From Mycobacterium sp. 852013-50091_SCH5140682 (GTDB lineage Bacteria > Actinomycetota > Actinomycetes > Mycobacteriales > Mycobacteriaceae): a stretch of DNA of 64,000 nt. The stretch is from the NCBI RefSeq assembly GCF_001665685.1, contig NZ_LZTB01000017.1:23242-87241 (forward strand). The letters are read 5' to 3'. The notes below the pieces were generated by a model, which saw only the letters and a program-made list of their open reading frames with translations, searched no databases and had not been told where the DNA came from. The translations under genes were made by a program, and so were the position numbers. Below, one piece after another: positions 8,574 to 16,743 of this stretch; the first letter of the stretch is position 1, and every line of letters begins with the position of its first letter.

Positions 8574-9689
8574 TCAGAATCCGACGAGATCAGCGGTCTG
8601 CTCGGCGATGGCGGGCCCGAGCGTCATCCCGCGTCCCCCCGGACCGGTGATCACCCACACGTCGTTCTCGGGTTCGGCCCGGCACACCAGCTGATGCGGG
8701 TCGACGCATTGGCTGTACACCCCGGCCCAGCGTTGCCGGATCGGAGGCAGAGTGCGGCCGAGGAACTCCTCGACGACGTTCACGAGGTAGTCGTACGGCG
8801 GTTCGTGCACGTCGAACCCGAACGGTTCGTCGTATTCGTGCGTGTCGCCGATGGTCAGGCCGCCGTGCAGACGCTGGACACACAGCAGTTGCATGTGCGC
8901 TGCCTCGGCGACGGGATGCTGAGCCTCGTTGGTGCGCAACGTCTCCAGCGCGGCACCGGCGAAAGCCGGGTAATAGCGGAAGCTGTCCGCATCGGCGATG
9001 GCCGTGGTCATGGTCTCGCCGAGCGGCTCGGTCTGCATCATCTGCAACCGCACCCGCCGCACCGGAAGGTTGCCCGCGAGTTCGCGGACCAGCCCGCCGT
9101 GCGCGGCCCCCGCACACACCAACACCAGGTCGGCGTCGTAGCGGTTGCCGTGGTCATCGCGCACGGTGCGGTTGTCGACCGCGCGAGCCTCGACGCCCGG
9201 TACGAATTCGTAGCGGCCGCTCGCGGTCAGGTAGTCGCGGATCGCCGGTAGTGCCTGACGGGACTCGACCGCCGCGTCGAGCGCGCAATGCAGCCCGCCG
9301 AGAAAGTCGCCTCGCAAGGCGGGGTTGAGCGCGCGCACCTTGCCTGGCTCCAGCAGGGTGAAACCGCGGTGACACGCATCTGGTCCGTCCGCGGCCTCCT
9401 GCGCGACCGCCAGTTCGGCGGGGGTCCGCAGCAACGTGATCGAACCGGCCGACCGGAACCCGATCCCGGGGATGTCGGCCGCGAGCTTCTCCCACAACTC
9501 GCGTGACCGCAGGGCAGCCTCGAGTTCGCCGGTCGAGCGCCCCGAAACCCATATGAGGCCGAAGTTGCGCACCGACGCACCCCGGGCCTCGGTTTCGCGC
9601 TCCAGTTGTACGACCTGGTGACCGCGACTCACCGCTTCGACGGCGTGCGCGGTGCCGAGAATCCCTCCACCGACAATCGTCACGCGCAT
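8574..9689 (-). CDS. FAD-dependent oxidoreductase of phosphonate clusters (TIGR03364 type)
   Basis: The product is 371 aa with an N-terminal dinucleotide-binding motif (VTIVGGGILGTAHAVEA) and the D-amino-acid-oxidase/glycine-oxidase fold, ending in ITGPGGRGMTLGPAIAEQTADL. FAD enzymes that recur in phosphonate loci have been reported to oxidatively deaminate AEP or N-alkyl-AEP to phosphonoacetaldehyde. That would feed the adjacent HAD hydrolase. It starts at the ATG at 9689, first gene of the minus-strand operon, facing the PhnZ-like gene across a 109-bp operator-bearing promoter. The substrate assignment is inference from context. Confidence 0.82.
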   Translation of the reverse strand: MRVTIVGGGILGTAHAVEAVSRGHQVVQLERETEARGASVRNFGLIWVSGRSTGELEAALRSRELWEKLAADIPGIGFRSAGSITLLRTPAELAVAQEAADGPDACHRGFTLLEPGKVRALNPALRGDFLGGLHCALDAAVESRQALPAIRDYLTASGRYEFVPGVEARAVDNRTVRDDHGNRYDADLVLVCAGAAHGGLVRELAGNLPVRRVRLQMMQTEPLGETMTTAIADADSFRYYPAFAGAALETLRTNEAQHPVAEAAHMQLLCVQRLHGGLTIGDTHEYDEPFGFDVHEPPYDYLVNVVEEFLGRTLPPIRQRWAGVYSQCVDPHQLVCRAEPENDVWVITGPGGRGMTLGPAIAEQTADLVGF

Positions 9690-9764
9690 GGTTGATGACC
9701 ATCGCTGCTGATCACGACAGGCCGCAGTCCTGCGGGTGTTGTGGCGTCGAACACCAGGTTAAGA

Positions 9765-9798
9765 ACTGGTATAGACCAAACGGGGTTACACTGTCGGC
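9765..9798. promoter_or_regulatory. dre-like HutC/GntR operator and leaderless promoter of the phosphonate island
   Basis: ACTGGTATAGACCA (9765-9778) closely matches the HutC/DasR-NagR dre-type consensus (ACTGGTCTAGACCACT). A -10-like TACACT (9787-9792) lies six bases before the ATG at 9799, which predicts a leaderless mRNA for the PhnZ-like gene. The operator covers the expected -35 area and lies between the two divergent transcription units. The likely ligand-responsive protein is the UTRA-domain GntR regulator encoded at 10321. Confidence 0.7.
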
Positions 9799-10317
9799 AT
9801 GCAAGAGGTCGCCGAGATCGGCCGCGTGCTGCATTCCCTGCGCGGGGTGTGGGATGAGGAAGCCGTCGACGAATTGGACCACGCACTGCAGTCCGCGGCC
9901 CGTGCCGTCGACGACGGTGCCGACGATGAACTGGTGCTCGCCGCCGCGCTGCACGACCTGGCCCACAGCCCGCTGTTCGCGGACCACGACGGGGTTGAGC
10001 AGCACGACCGCTTCGCGCGGGACTGGCTGACACCGCGGTTCGGCGAGCGCGTCGGTTGGCTTGCGGGTGCGCACGTGGCGGCCAAGCGCTACCTGGCCGC
10101 GACCGATCCGGACTACGCACTCTCGGATGTATCGGCCCTGTCGCTGCAACATCAGGGCGGCGCGGGCGTGGACGCGACGTACGTCGCGCACCCCTGGTGG
10201 CCCGACGCGCTGCGGCTGCGCCACTATGACGACGCGGCCAAGGATCCGCAGGGCCGCGGCGCGACCGTTGACGACGTGCTGGCTGTCGCCGAACGGGTTG
10301 TGCGGCAAGGTAACTGA
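9799..10317 (+). CDS. phnZ: PhnZ-like HD-domain mixed-valent di-iron oxygenase
   Basis: The product is 172 aa with all the metal ligands of PhnZ. They are His28 (LDHALQSA), His52-Asp53 (ALHDLAH, with the extra His56), His69 (EQHDRF), His92 (GAHVAAKRYL) and Asp144 (RLRHYDD). PhnZ cleaves the C-P bond of (R)-2-amino-1-hydroxyethylphosphonate to glycine and phosphate. The PhnZ Tyr24/Glu27 pair aligns with Trp18/Glu21 here, so the substrate-gating Tyr is replaced. No PhnY dioxygenase is encoded in the window, so the source of the hydroxylated substrate is open. It is followed 3 bp later by its GntR regulator. Confidence 0.85.
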   Translation: MQEVAEIGRVLHSLRGVWDEEAVDELDHALQSAARAVDDGADDELVLAAALHDLAHSPLFADHDGVEQHDRFARDWLTPRFGERVGWLAGAHVAAKRYLAATDPDYALSDVSALSLQHQGGAGVDATYVAHPWWPDALRLRHYDDAAKDPQGRGATVDDVLAVAERVVRQGN

Positions 10318-10320
10318 CCG

Positions 10321-11031
10321 GTGACATCGCCCCAGCAGAAGCCGCTGCCGAAGCCCTATGTGATTCGCACCGCGCTCGACACGATGCTGGCCGACCTCGC
10401 CGAGGGCGACCCCGTGCCCGCCGAACGTGAACTCGCCGTCCAGTTCGGGGTGGCCCGCGAAACGGTGCGGCAGGCCCTGCACGAACTGCTGGTGGCCGGG
10501 CGCATCGAACGACGCGGCCGCGGCACGGTGGTGTCACGCCCCAAACTCACCCAGCCGCTGAGCCTGCAGTCCTACACCGAGGGCGCACTGGCCGTCGGGC
10601 GGACGCCGGGCCGACTGGCGGTCACCACCGAGATCATCGACGCCACCACCGAACTCGCTGCGGGCCTGGATATTCCGGTCGGCGCCCCGGTGCTGCACCT
10701 GGAGCGGGTCCTGCTCGCCGACGATCAGCGGATCGGCCTGGAGAGCACCTACCTCTCGTCGGCCCGCTTCGCCGACCTGGCGACCACCTTCGATCCGACC
10801 ACATCGCTCTATGCGGCGATCAGGGCCACAGGCGTGCAGTTCGGCTCGGCCACCGAACGCATCGAGACGGCCTTGGCGTCACCACGGGAGGCTGACCTGC
10901 TCGAATCCACCACCGCGATGCCGATGCTGCTGCTCAACCGCCGGTCTCTGGACACCGAAGGAGTGCCGATCGAACTGGTGCGGGCGCTCTACCGCGGGGA
11001 CCGGATCGCGTTCGAGACAGTGCTGACCTAA
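10321..11031 (+). CDS. GntR/HutC-family regulator of the phosphonate island
   Basis: The product is 236 aa from a GTG 3 bp after the PhnZ-like stop. An N-terminal winged helix (VPAERELAVQFGVARETVRQALHELLVAGRIERRGRGTVV; residues 25-65) is followed by a UTRA effector domain (residues 85-235, LHLERVLLADDQRIGLESTYL). HutC members bind small metabolites and usually repress their own locus. The dre-like site at 9765-9778 is the natural target, controlling both the divergent transport/oxidoreductase operon and its own operon. Confidence 0.88.
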   Translation: MTSPQQKPLPKPYVIRTALDTMLADLAEGDPVPAERELAVQFGVARETVRQALHELLVAGRIERRGRGTVVSRPKLTQPLSLQSYTEGALAVGRTPGRLAVTTEIIDATTELAAGLDIPVGAPVLHLERVLLADDQRIGLESTYLSSARFADLATTFDPTTSLYAAIRATGVQFGSATERIETALASPREADLLESTTAMPMLLLNRRSLDTEGVPIELVRALYRGDRIAFETVLT

Positions 11032-11064
11032 CCGCTAGCCAGGCTAAGTGGTAGACAGGATGGC

Positions 11065-11964
11065 GTGACGTCCGCCACCTCGTTTCACCCCGACCTGGCC
11101 CGGTTGGCGCGGTTCGTACCGCGCAGCCTCGTCACCCGCTCGACGCTGCCGGTCATGCAGAAGCTCACCGAATGGCACGGCCGCGCCACCCCGAAGGACG
11201 TCGAGGTGCTGACGCTGGCCTCGGGCGCCGGGGTGCGACTGTTCCGCCCCACGGCACTCACTGCTCCGGGGCCTGCGCTGTTGTGGATTCACGGCGGCGG
11301 CTATGTCATCGGCAGCCCGGCGCAGGACGACGCGCTGTGCCGCCGCTTCGCCGCCGAGCTCGGCATCACTGTCGCGGCGGTGAAGTACCGCCTGGCGCCC
11401 CAACACCCGTACCCGGCAGGCCTCGAGGATTGCTACTCGGCGCTGGCGTGGTTGGCTGGGCTACCGGCGGTTGATCCCGCGCGGGTGGCGGTCGCCGGCG
11501 CCAGCGCGGGCGGCGGGTTGGCCGCGGCGCTCGCGCTGCTGGCACGTGATCGTGGTGAAATACCGCTTGTCGCACAGATTCTGGTATATCCGATGCTCGA
11601 CGATCGCACGGCGGGCAAGGAGTTCGACCACCCGGGTCACCGGCTGTGGACGCAGGGCAGCAACCGGTTCGGCTGGTCGGCCTACCTCGGTGACGCAGAC
11701 CCGGCAACCGCCGTGCCGGCCCGCCGAACGGATCTGTCCGGCCTGCCGCCTGCGTGGATCGGCGTCGGAACCCTCGATCTGTTCCACGACGAAGACGTCA
11801 GGTACGCCAAGCGGCTGCGCGACGCCGGGGTGCCCTGCGAGCTCGACATCGTCGACGGCGCCTTCCACGGGTTCGATCAGCTGGCACCGAAGTCCACGGT
11901 GTCACGCGCCTTCATCGACGGCCAGATCTCCGCTCTGCGAACGGCTTTCGGTATCGGAGCCTGA
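11065..11964 (+). CDS. HSL-family alpha/beta hydrolase (esterase)
   Basis: The product is 299 aa from a GTG at 11065. All catalytic elements are present: the oxyanion motif WIHGGGYVIG, nucleophile elbow AGASAGGGLA, Asp in GVGTLDLFHDED and His in GAFHGFD. There is no signal peptide, so it is probably cytosolic or envelope-associated. It follows the GntR gene by 33 bp and could be in the same transcript, but no specific role in phosphonate metabolism is apparent. Its last 63 bp overlap the end of the opposite-strand small gene at 11902. Confidence 0.85.
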   Translation: MTSATSFHPDLARLARFVPRSLVTRSTLPVMQKLTEWHGRATPKDVEVLTLASGAGVRLFRPTALTAPGPALLWIHGGGYVIGSPAQDDALCRRFAAELGITVAAVKYRLAPQHPYPAGLEDCYSALAWLAGLPAVDPARVAVAGASAGGGLAAALALLARDRGEIPLVAQILVYPMLDDRTAGKEFDHPGHRLWTQGSNRFGWSAYLGDADPATAVPARRTDLSGLPPAWIGVGTLDLFHDEDVRYAKRLRDAGVPCELDIVDGAFHGFDQLAPKSTVSRAFIDGQISALRTAFGIGA

Positions 11965-12189
11965 CTGCCGCTGCTTGCGCAAGTGCACGCAAGCTCGCTG
12001 CAGCAGACACCTGTCGGCGTTGGGCAGCGCACGGACACGCGGCAGGAGCCCGGCCACGATCTTGGCGAACCGCCCGCCCAGTTGCTCGACGGTCATACCG
12101 AACTGCAACCAGACATCGTCCTCGCGTGGACCCCCGTAGGGAGCCCACGCGAGGACGAACTGCAGGACGCCACGCTCGAACGTGTCCAC
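11902..12189 (-). CDS. Small conserved protein of unknown function
   Basis: The product is 95 aa from a GTG at 12189, only 4 bp after the permease stop, so it is probably co-transcribed and co-translated with it. The N-terminal 72 residues look like a genuine helical protein (FVLAWAPYGGPREDDVWLQF, GRFAKIVAGLLPRVRAL) and recall short actinobacterial DUFs with a FGMTxxQL segment. The C-terminal 20 residues are polar and lie opposite the esterase 3' end. Coding region 12117-12157 forms a strong 13-bp hairpin. Function not recognised. Confidence 0.6.
   Translation of the reverse strand: MDTFERGVLQFVLAWAPYGGPREDDVWLQFGMTVEQLGGRFAKIVAGLLPRVRALPNADRCLLQRACVHLRKQRQSGSDTESRSQSGDLAVDEGA
12117..12157. 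repeat. Perfect 13-bp inverted repeat inside the small gene
   Basis: CGTCCTCGCGTGG (12117-12129) and CCACGCGAGGACG (12145-12157) pair exactly around a 15-base loop that can add an inner CCC/GGG stem. On the mRNA of the minus-strand gene it lies about 35-70 bases after the start codon, a place where it could slow translation or mark processing between the permease and small-protein parts. Confidence 0.55.
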
Positions 12190-12193
12190 GGCG

Positions 12194-13729
12194 TCAGTCT
12201 CGAACGACGGTGTCCTCGAACACGATCCGGCCGATCAATTCATAGCGGCGCGGATCACGCAACTTGAAGTAGGTGGCAAGGACTGCGCCGAACACGAACA
12301 GTCCCACCACGATCCACGGAGTCAGCTTGAACAGCAGGGTGCCCGACGCGGTACCGGCCGCAGCATCCTTGTGCTCCCAGAGCAGCCAGACCACGTAGAG
12401 CATGCCGATGCCGCCGAGTCCCGGGGCGACCAGCGTCTTGAACCAGTGCTTGGACACCGGATGGTTCTTGCGCAGGTGGAAGTAGCTGATCACGGAGAAC
12501 GCGCACAGCGACTGCACGATCAGGATCGCCATGGTGCCGAGGATGGCCAGCAGCGAGTACATGTGGACGTACGGATCCATGCCCGCGGCCAGGAACGCCA
12601 GGATGATCACCAGGGCGATACCGGTCTGCACGAACGACGCGATGTGCGGCGAACCGTGCTTGGGATGCGTTGCGCCGAGGGTCTTCTGCAGCCCCTTGGA
12701 CAGGCCCTCCCGGCCCATCGCGTAGAGGTACCGCGACGCGCAGTTGTGGAACGCCATGCCGCACGCGAACGAACCTGTCACCAGCAGGATGTTGAAGACG
12801 GTGATCGCCCATTCGCCGTAGTAGCCCCGCACCGGGCCGAAGAAGATCTCCGACGCGGTGTCGGCACTCTGAGCGAGTTCGACGGACTTCTGCGGGCCGG
12901 TGCCCGCGATCGCCATCCACGACACGAACACGTAGAACACGCCGACACCGAGGACGCTCAGCATGGTCGCGCGCGGGATGATCCGCTTGGGGTCGCGCGA
13001 TTCCTCGCCGTACATCGCCGTCGACTCGAACCCGACCCATGACCAGAAGGCGAAGAACAAGCCCAAACCGGCACTGGCACCGGCGATTCCGGCTGCTGGG
13101 GTGAACGCTCCGGCAGGGTTGAGCGTCTCGCTGACGGCAAAGCCGTCGGGGCCGCCACCGTGGACCAGAACCGCAACCGCGCCAAGTGCCAGCATGACGA
13201 TCTCGGTCACCAGGAACACGCCGAGCACCTTGGCCGTGAGGTTCACGTCGAAGTAGGTCAGGATCGCATTGGCCGTCAGCATCAGCAGGGCCGGGATGAT
13301 CCAGTGAATGTGGATGCCCAACTGCGACTGCATCAGGTTCTGGAAGAAGAACGAGAAGATGCCGATGAGCGAGGGCTCGAACACCACGTACGCCATGGTG
13401 ATCAAACCGCCGCTAGCCATCCCGACGATACGGCCGAGGCCGTGGGAGATGTAGCCGTAGAACGCACCGGTGGTGGTGATGTGCTTGGCCATGGTGGCGT
13501 AGCCGACGGCAAACAGGCCCAGGACCACGGTGGCTACGATGTAACCCGCCGGAGCGTGTGAACCATTTCCGGCGCCGACGGCGATGGGGACGTTGCCGAC
13601 CATTGCGGTTATGGGAGCGGCGGTGGCCACCGCCATGAAGATCACGCCGATGGTGCCTACGGCGTTACGTTTCAAGCGTTGTACATCTTGAGCTGCATTT
13701 TCACTCTTCGTGACAGCTTGTTCGGTCAT
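12194..13729 (-). CDS. APC-superfamily amino acid/amine permease of the microcompartment locus
   Basis: The product is 511 aa with about 12 hydrophobic segments and the APC start signature (VGTIGVIFMAVATAAPITAMVG, residues 23-45). ESTAMYGEESRDPKR is typical of the conserved APC motif after helix 6. It diverges from the microcompartment operon across 185 bp of operator-rich DNA, so it probably imports the amine substrate (aminoacetone, 1-amino-2-propanol or a precursor). Substrate assignment is by context only. Confidence 0.85.
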   Translation of the reverse strand: MTEQAVTKSENAAQDVQRLKRNAVGTIGVIFMAVATAAPITAMVGNVPIAVGAGNGSHAPAGYIVATVVLGLFAVGYATMAKHITTTGAFYGYISHGLGRIVGMASGGLITMAYVVFEPSLIGIFSFFFQNLMQSQLGIHIHWIIPALLMLTANAILTYFDVNLTAKVLGVFLVTEIVMLALGAVAVLVHGGGPDGFAVSETLNPAGAFTPAAGIAGASAGLGLFFAFWSWVGFESTAMYGEESRDPKRIIPRATMLSVLGVGVFYVFVSWMAIAGTGPQKSVELAQSADTASEIFFGPVRGYYGEWAITVFNILLVTGSFACGMAFHNCASRYLYAMGREGLSKGLQKTLGATHPKHGSPHIASFVQTGIALVIILAFLAAGMDPYVHMYSLLAILGTMAILIVQSLCAFSVISYFHLRKNHPVSKHWFKTLVAPGLGGIGMLYVVWLLWEHKDAAAGTASGTLLFKLTPWIVVGLFVFGAVLATYFKLRDPRRYELIGRIVFEDTVVRD

Positions 13730-13780
13730 CTACCGGCTTACCTTCCAGGCTTATGATGAAGGCTCGATGTGGCCTGGGCC

Positions 13781-13816
13781 ACAGTACGAACTGTACGTAT
13801 ATTGGCACTACCAAAA
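13781..13816. promoter_or_regulatory. Inverted repeat and GntR-type operator, permease-proximal
   Basis: ACAGT-N4-ACTGT occupies 13781-13794. TTGGCACTACCAAAA (13802-13816) matches 20903-20917, in front of the GntR gene, at all but two central bases. The shared core is TTGG-N5-CCAA, suitable for a dimeric winged-helix repressor. Confidence 0.65.
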
Positions 13817-13843
13817 CCGAATGGCAAGGGTTCACCTGATCCA

Positions 13844-13873
13844 TTGACAGAAATGGTTGCGACCATTTACGGT
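13844..13873 (+). promoter_or_regulatory. Main promoter and operator of the microcompartment operon
   Basis: TTGACA (13844-13849), an 18-bp spacer and TACGGT (13868-13873) form a good sigma-A-type promoter about 45 bp before the ATG at 13915. A perfect inverted repeat, AAATGGT-TGCG-ACCATTT (13851-13868), fills the spacer, a typical repressor position. An RBS-like AGAGGGAG precedes the start codon. Confidence 0.72.
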
Positions 13874-13914
13874 GTGGTGCATCACAGCTACCAGGTAGCT
13901 CAAGAGGGAGCCGC

Positions 13915-15195
13915 ATGTACGACTACGGCACGTTCACGTTCGAATCCAAAGCCGAAGTGCTGGACAAGGCGAAGACGTTCTGGAATCCAGACAAAACGCA
14001 GTTCTGGACCGACACGGGTGTCGATCTGGTGATCGACCGCCGCGAAGGTTACTTCCTGTGGGACATGGAGGGGCGTCGGCTCATCGACCTGCACCTCAAC
14101 GGCGGGACCTATAACCTCGGACATCGCAATCCCGAAGTGATGCAAGCGATTTCCGAAGGTATGCAGCACTTCGACATGGGCAATCACCATTTCCCCTCGG
14201 TAGCGCGCACCGCGCTCGCACAGCGCCTCGTCGAGACCGCGCCGGCGTCGATCAAGAAGATCGCCTTCGGATCCGGCGGTGGCGAGGCGATCGACATCGC
14301 GCTCAAGAGCGCCCGGCACGCCACCAAGCGCCGCAAGATCGTGTCGATCATCAAGGCCTACCACGGTCACACCGGCCTGGCGGTGGCCACCGGCGACGAC
14401 CGGTTCGCGAAGTTCTTCCTCGCCGACCAGCCCGACGAGTTCCTGCAGGTGCCGTTCAACGACATCGACGCGATGGAGAAGGTGCTGGCCTCCGGCGATA
14501 TCGCCGCGGTCATCATGGAGACCATCCCGGCGACGTACGGATTCCCCCTTCCCGCACCGGGTTACCTCGAAGCGGTCAAAGCCGCCACCGAGAAGTACGG
14601 CACGCTCTACATCGCCGACGAGGTGCAGACCGGCCTGATGCGCACCGGCGAGCTGTGGGGCATCACCAAACACGGCATCGAACCCGACATCATCGTCACC
14701 GGCAAGGGCCTTTCGGGCGGCATGTACCCGATTGCCGCGGCACTGCTCGGTGAGCGCGCCGCCACCTGGCTCGACGAGGACGGCTTCGCGCACATGTCCA
14801 CCTTCGGCGGCGCCGAACTCGGTTGTGTCGCGGCCATCAAGACGCTGGAGATCTGCACCCGCCCCGAGGTGCGCTCGATGGTGCACTACATCGCCGACAT
14901 CTTCGATCACGGCCTGCGCCGCATCCAGGCCGACTACCCCGACTGGTTCGTCGGCATCCGGCAGAACGGGGTGATCCTCGGGCTGGAGTTCGACCACCCC
15001 GAGGGTGCCAAGTTCGTGATGCGCGAGCTCTATCAGCTCGGGGTGTGGGCGATCTTCTCGACACTGGATCCCCGTGTGCTGCAGTTCAAACCGGGCCTGC
15101 TGCTGTCCCGAGAACTGTGTGAGGACGTGCTCGACCGCCTCGCCGTTGCGGTGAGTCGAGCCAAGGCCGCTGCGACGGGACGGAAGGCGTCATGA
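13915..15195 (+). CDS. Class-III PLP enzyme, probable 1-amino-2-propanol O-phosphate phospho-lyase
   Basis: The product is 426 aa of the class-III aminotransferase fold. IADEVQTGLMRTGELWG supplies the cofactor Asp and TGKGLSGG supplies the PLP lysine, Lys264. Ethanolamine-phosphate phospho-lyases belong to this family and eliminate phosphate and ammonia from an amino-alcohol phosphate. In the aminoacetone microcompartment model this enzyme turns (S)-1-amino-2-propanol phosphate into propionaldehyde, Pi and NH3. It is the first gene of the operon and overlaps the aldehyde dehydrogenase start by 4 bp (ATGA). Phospho-lyase rather than transaminase activity is inferred from the kinase in the locus. 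Confidence 0.85.
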   Translation: MYDYGTFTFESKAEVLDKAKTFWNPDKTQFWTDTGVDLVIDRREGYFLWDMEGRRLIDLHLNGGTYNLGHRNPEVMQAISEGMQHFDMGNHHFPSVARTALAQRLVETAPASIKKIAFGSGGGEAIDIALKSARHATKRRKIVSIIKAYHGHTGLAVATGDDRFAKFFLADQPDEFLQVPFNDIDAMEKVLASGDIAAVIMETIPATYGFPLPAPGYLEAVKAATEKYGTLYIADEVQTGLMRTGELWGITKHGIEPDIIVTGKGLSGGMYPIAAALLGERAATWLDEDGFAHMSTFGGAELGCVAAIKTLEICTRPEVRSMVHYIADIFDHGLRRIQADYPDWFVGIRQNGVILGLEFDHPEGAKFVMRELYQLGVWAIFSTLDPRVLQFKPGLLLSRELCEDVLDRLAVAVSRAKAAATGRKAS

Positions 15196-16739
15196 CGAGT
15201 ACTGCACAGGCCGGCCACATGCTTGAGCGGGCCCGGTGGGCCGCCGCGGCATACGCCGACTACGACGCGGCCGCGGTGAACACCATCGTCAACGCCGTGG
15301 CCGAGGCCGGCTACGCCGAGGCCGAACGGTTCGCCACCGAGGCGGTCGCCGAGACCGGTATGGGCGTGGCGGCCGACAAGGTGACCAAAAACCGGGCCTG
15401 CTCGCGCGGCATCGTCGACTACTACCGGGGCGAAGACTATGTGTCGCCGCGCATCGACGAAGCCCGCAAGATCGTCGAGCTGCCCCGGCCTGCCGGTGTC
15501 GTGCTGGCGTTGACGCCGACCACCAATCCCGTTGCCACCGTGTACTTCAAGGTGATCCTGGCACTGATGACCCGCAACGCCGTCGTCGTCGCGCCGCACC
15601 CGCGGGCCAAGCGGTGCTCGGCCGACGCAGCACGGGTGCTCGCCGAGGCCGCCATCGCCGCAGGCGCACCCGACGGCATCGTCCAGGTGGTCGACGAGCC
15701 GTCCATCCCACTGGTACAGGCCCTGATGGCCGATGAACGTACCGACGTCATCGTGGCCACGGGCGGCACCGGCGTCGTACGCGCCGCGTACTCGTCGGGC
15801 AACCCGGCCCTGGGCGTCGGGCCGGGCAACGTCCCGGTTTTCGTCGACGCCAGCGCCGACATCAATGCCGCGGCCAAACGCATCGTCGACAGCAAGGCGT
15901 TCGACAACTCGGTGCTGTGCACCAACGAATCGGTGCTTATCGTCGAGGACGCCGTCGCCGACAAGCTGCGCTCGGCACTGACTCGCGCCGGGGCCCACAT
16001 CCTCGACGAGGACGGGGCGCGACGGCTGCGGGCCTATATGTTCGCCGACGGCCACCTCAACACCGATGTGGTGGGCCGTGACGCCGCCTGGATCGCCGGG
16101 CAGGCAGGGCTGCGCGTGACACCGAAGACCCGAGTCCTGATCGCACCGTTCGACGACGTCATCGCCGAAGAGATGCTGGCCCACGAGAAGCTCTCCCCTG
16201 TGCTTGGCATGACCACCGCGGCCGACGCCGCCCGCGGTATCCGCGCTGCGCGCGCCGTGGTACGGATCGGCGGGGCCGGACATTCCGCCGCGATCCACAG
16301 TGAAAACGCGGCCGTGATCACTGATTTCGCGGCTCAGGTGCCGGTGCTGCGGGTGTCGGTCAACGTCGGCAACTCGACGGGCAGCTCCGGGCTGGACACC
16401 AACCTGGCACCGTCGATGACCATCGGGACCGGGTTCGTCGGGCGCAGCTCGATCGGGGAAAACCTGCAGCCGCAGAACCTGATCAACTGGGCCCGCATCG
16501 CCTACAACAGCGAACCGGGCGTGCTGATGGGCAATTTCGCCGGCATCGACCCATGGCACTCCCCGGCCGCGCCGGTGCCGCAGTATCCGCGCGCCTCCAA
16601 CGACCGTGACGGCGTCGCGGTGCCGGCGCAGCGGTCGTACGCGACGCCGAGCCGGGCGTCGGATCCCGGACTGGACGCGCTACGAGCCGAATTGCGCGCG
16701 CTGGTCGTCGAAGAACTCGCACAACTGATCAAGAGGTAG
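15192..16739 (+). CDS. CoA-acylating aldehyde dehydrogenase, microcompartment signature enzyme
   Basis: The product is 515 aa related to PduP/EutE. The nucleophile is Cys243 in DNSVLCTNES, and VATGGTGVVRAAYSSGNPA and GVGPGNVPVFVD form the nucleotide/CoA site. Expected reaction: propionaldehyde + NAD+ + CoA -> propionyl-CoA + NADH, inside the shell. After a Pro/Ser-rich linker (about 465-490) the last 22 residues form an amphipathic helix (LDALRAELRALVVEELAQL), the hallmark of an encapsulation peptide. The related LRALVxEVV pattern opens the 17346 protein. It precedes the first BMC-T gene by 4 bp. Confidence 0.92.
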   Translation: MTSTAQAGHMLERARWAAAAYADYDAAAVNTIVNAVAEAGYAEAERFATEAVAETGMGVAADKVTKNRACSRGIVDYYRGEDYVSPRIDEARKIVELPRPAGVVLALTPTTNPVATVYFKVILALMTRNAVVVAPHPRAKRCSADAARVLAEAAIAAGAPDGIVQVVDEPSIPLVQALMADERTDVIVATGGTGVVRAAYSSGNPALGVGPGNVPVFVDASADINAAAKRIVDSKAFDNSVLCTNESVLIVEDAVADKLRSALTRAGAHILDEDGARRLRAYMFADGHLNTDVVGRDAAWIAGQAGLRVTPKTRVLIAPFDDVIAEEMLAHEKLSPVLGMTTAADAARGIRAARAVVRIGGAGHSAAIHSENAAVITDFAAQVPVLRVSVNVGNSTGSSGLDTNLAPSMTIGTGFVGRSSIGENLQPQNLINWARIAYNSEPGVLMGNFAGIDPWHSPAAPVPQYPRASNDRDGVAVPAQRSYATPSRASDPGLDALRAELRALVVEELAQLIKR

Positions 16740-16743
16740 GGCT

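Noticed and set aside
13915..15195. Ordinary amino-acid transaminase instead of phospho-lyase
   Set aside because: Fold alone allows it, but the kinase in the same operon and the known microcompartment pathway favour elimination from the phosphate ester.
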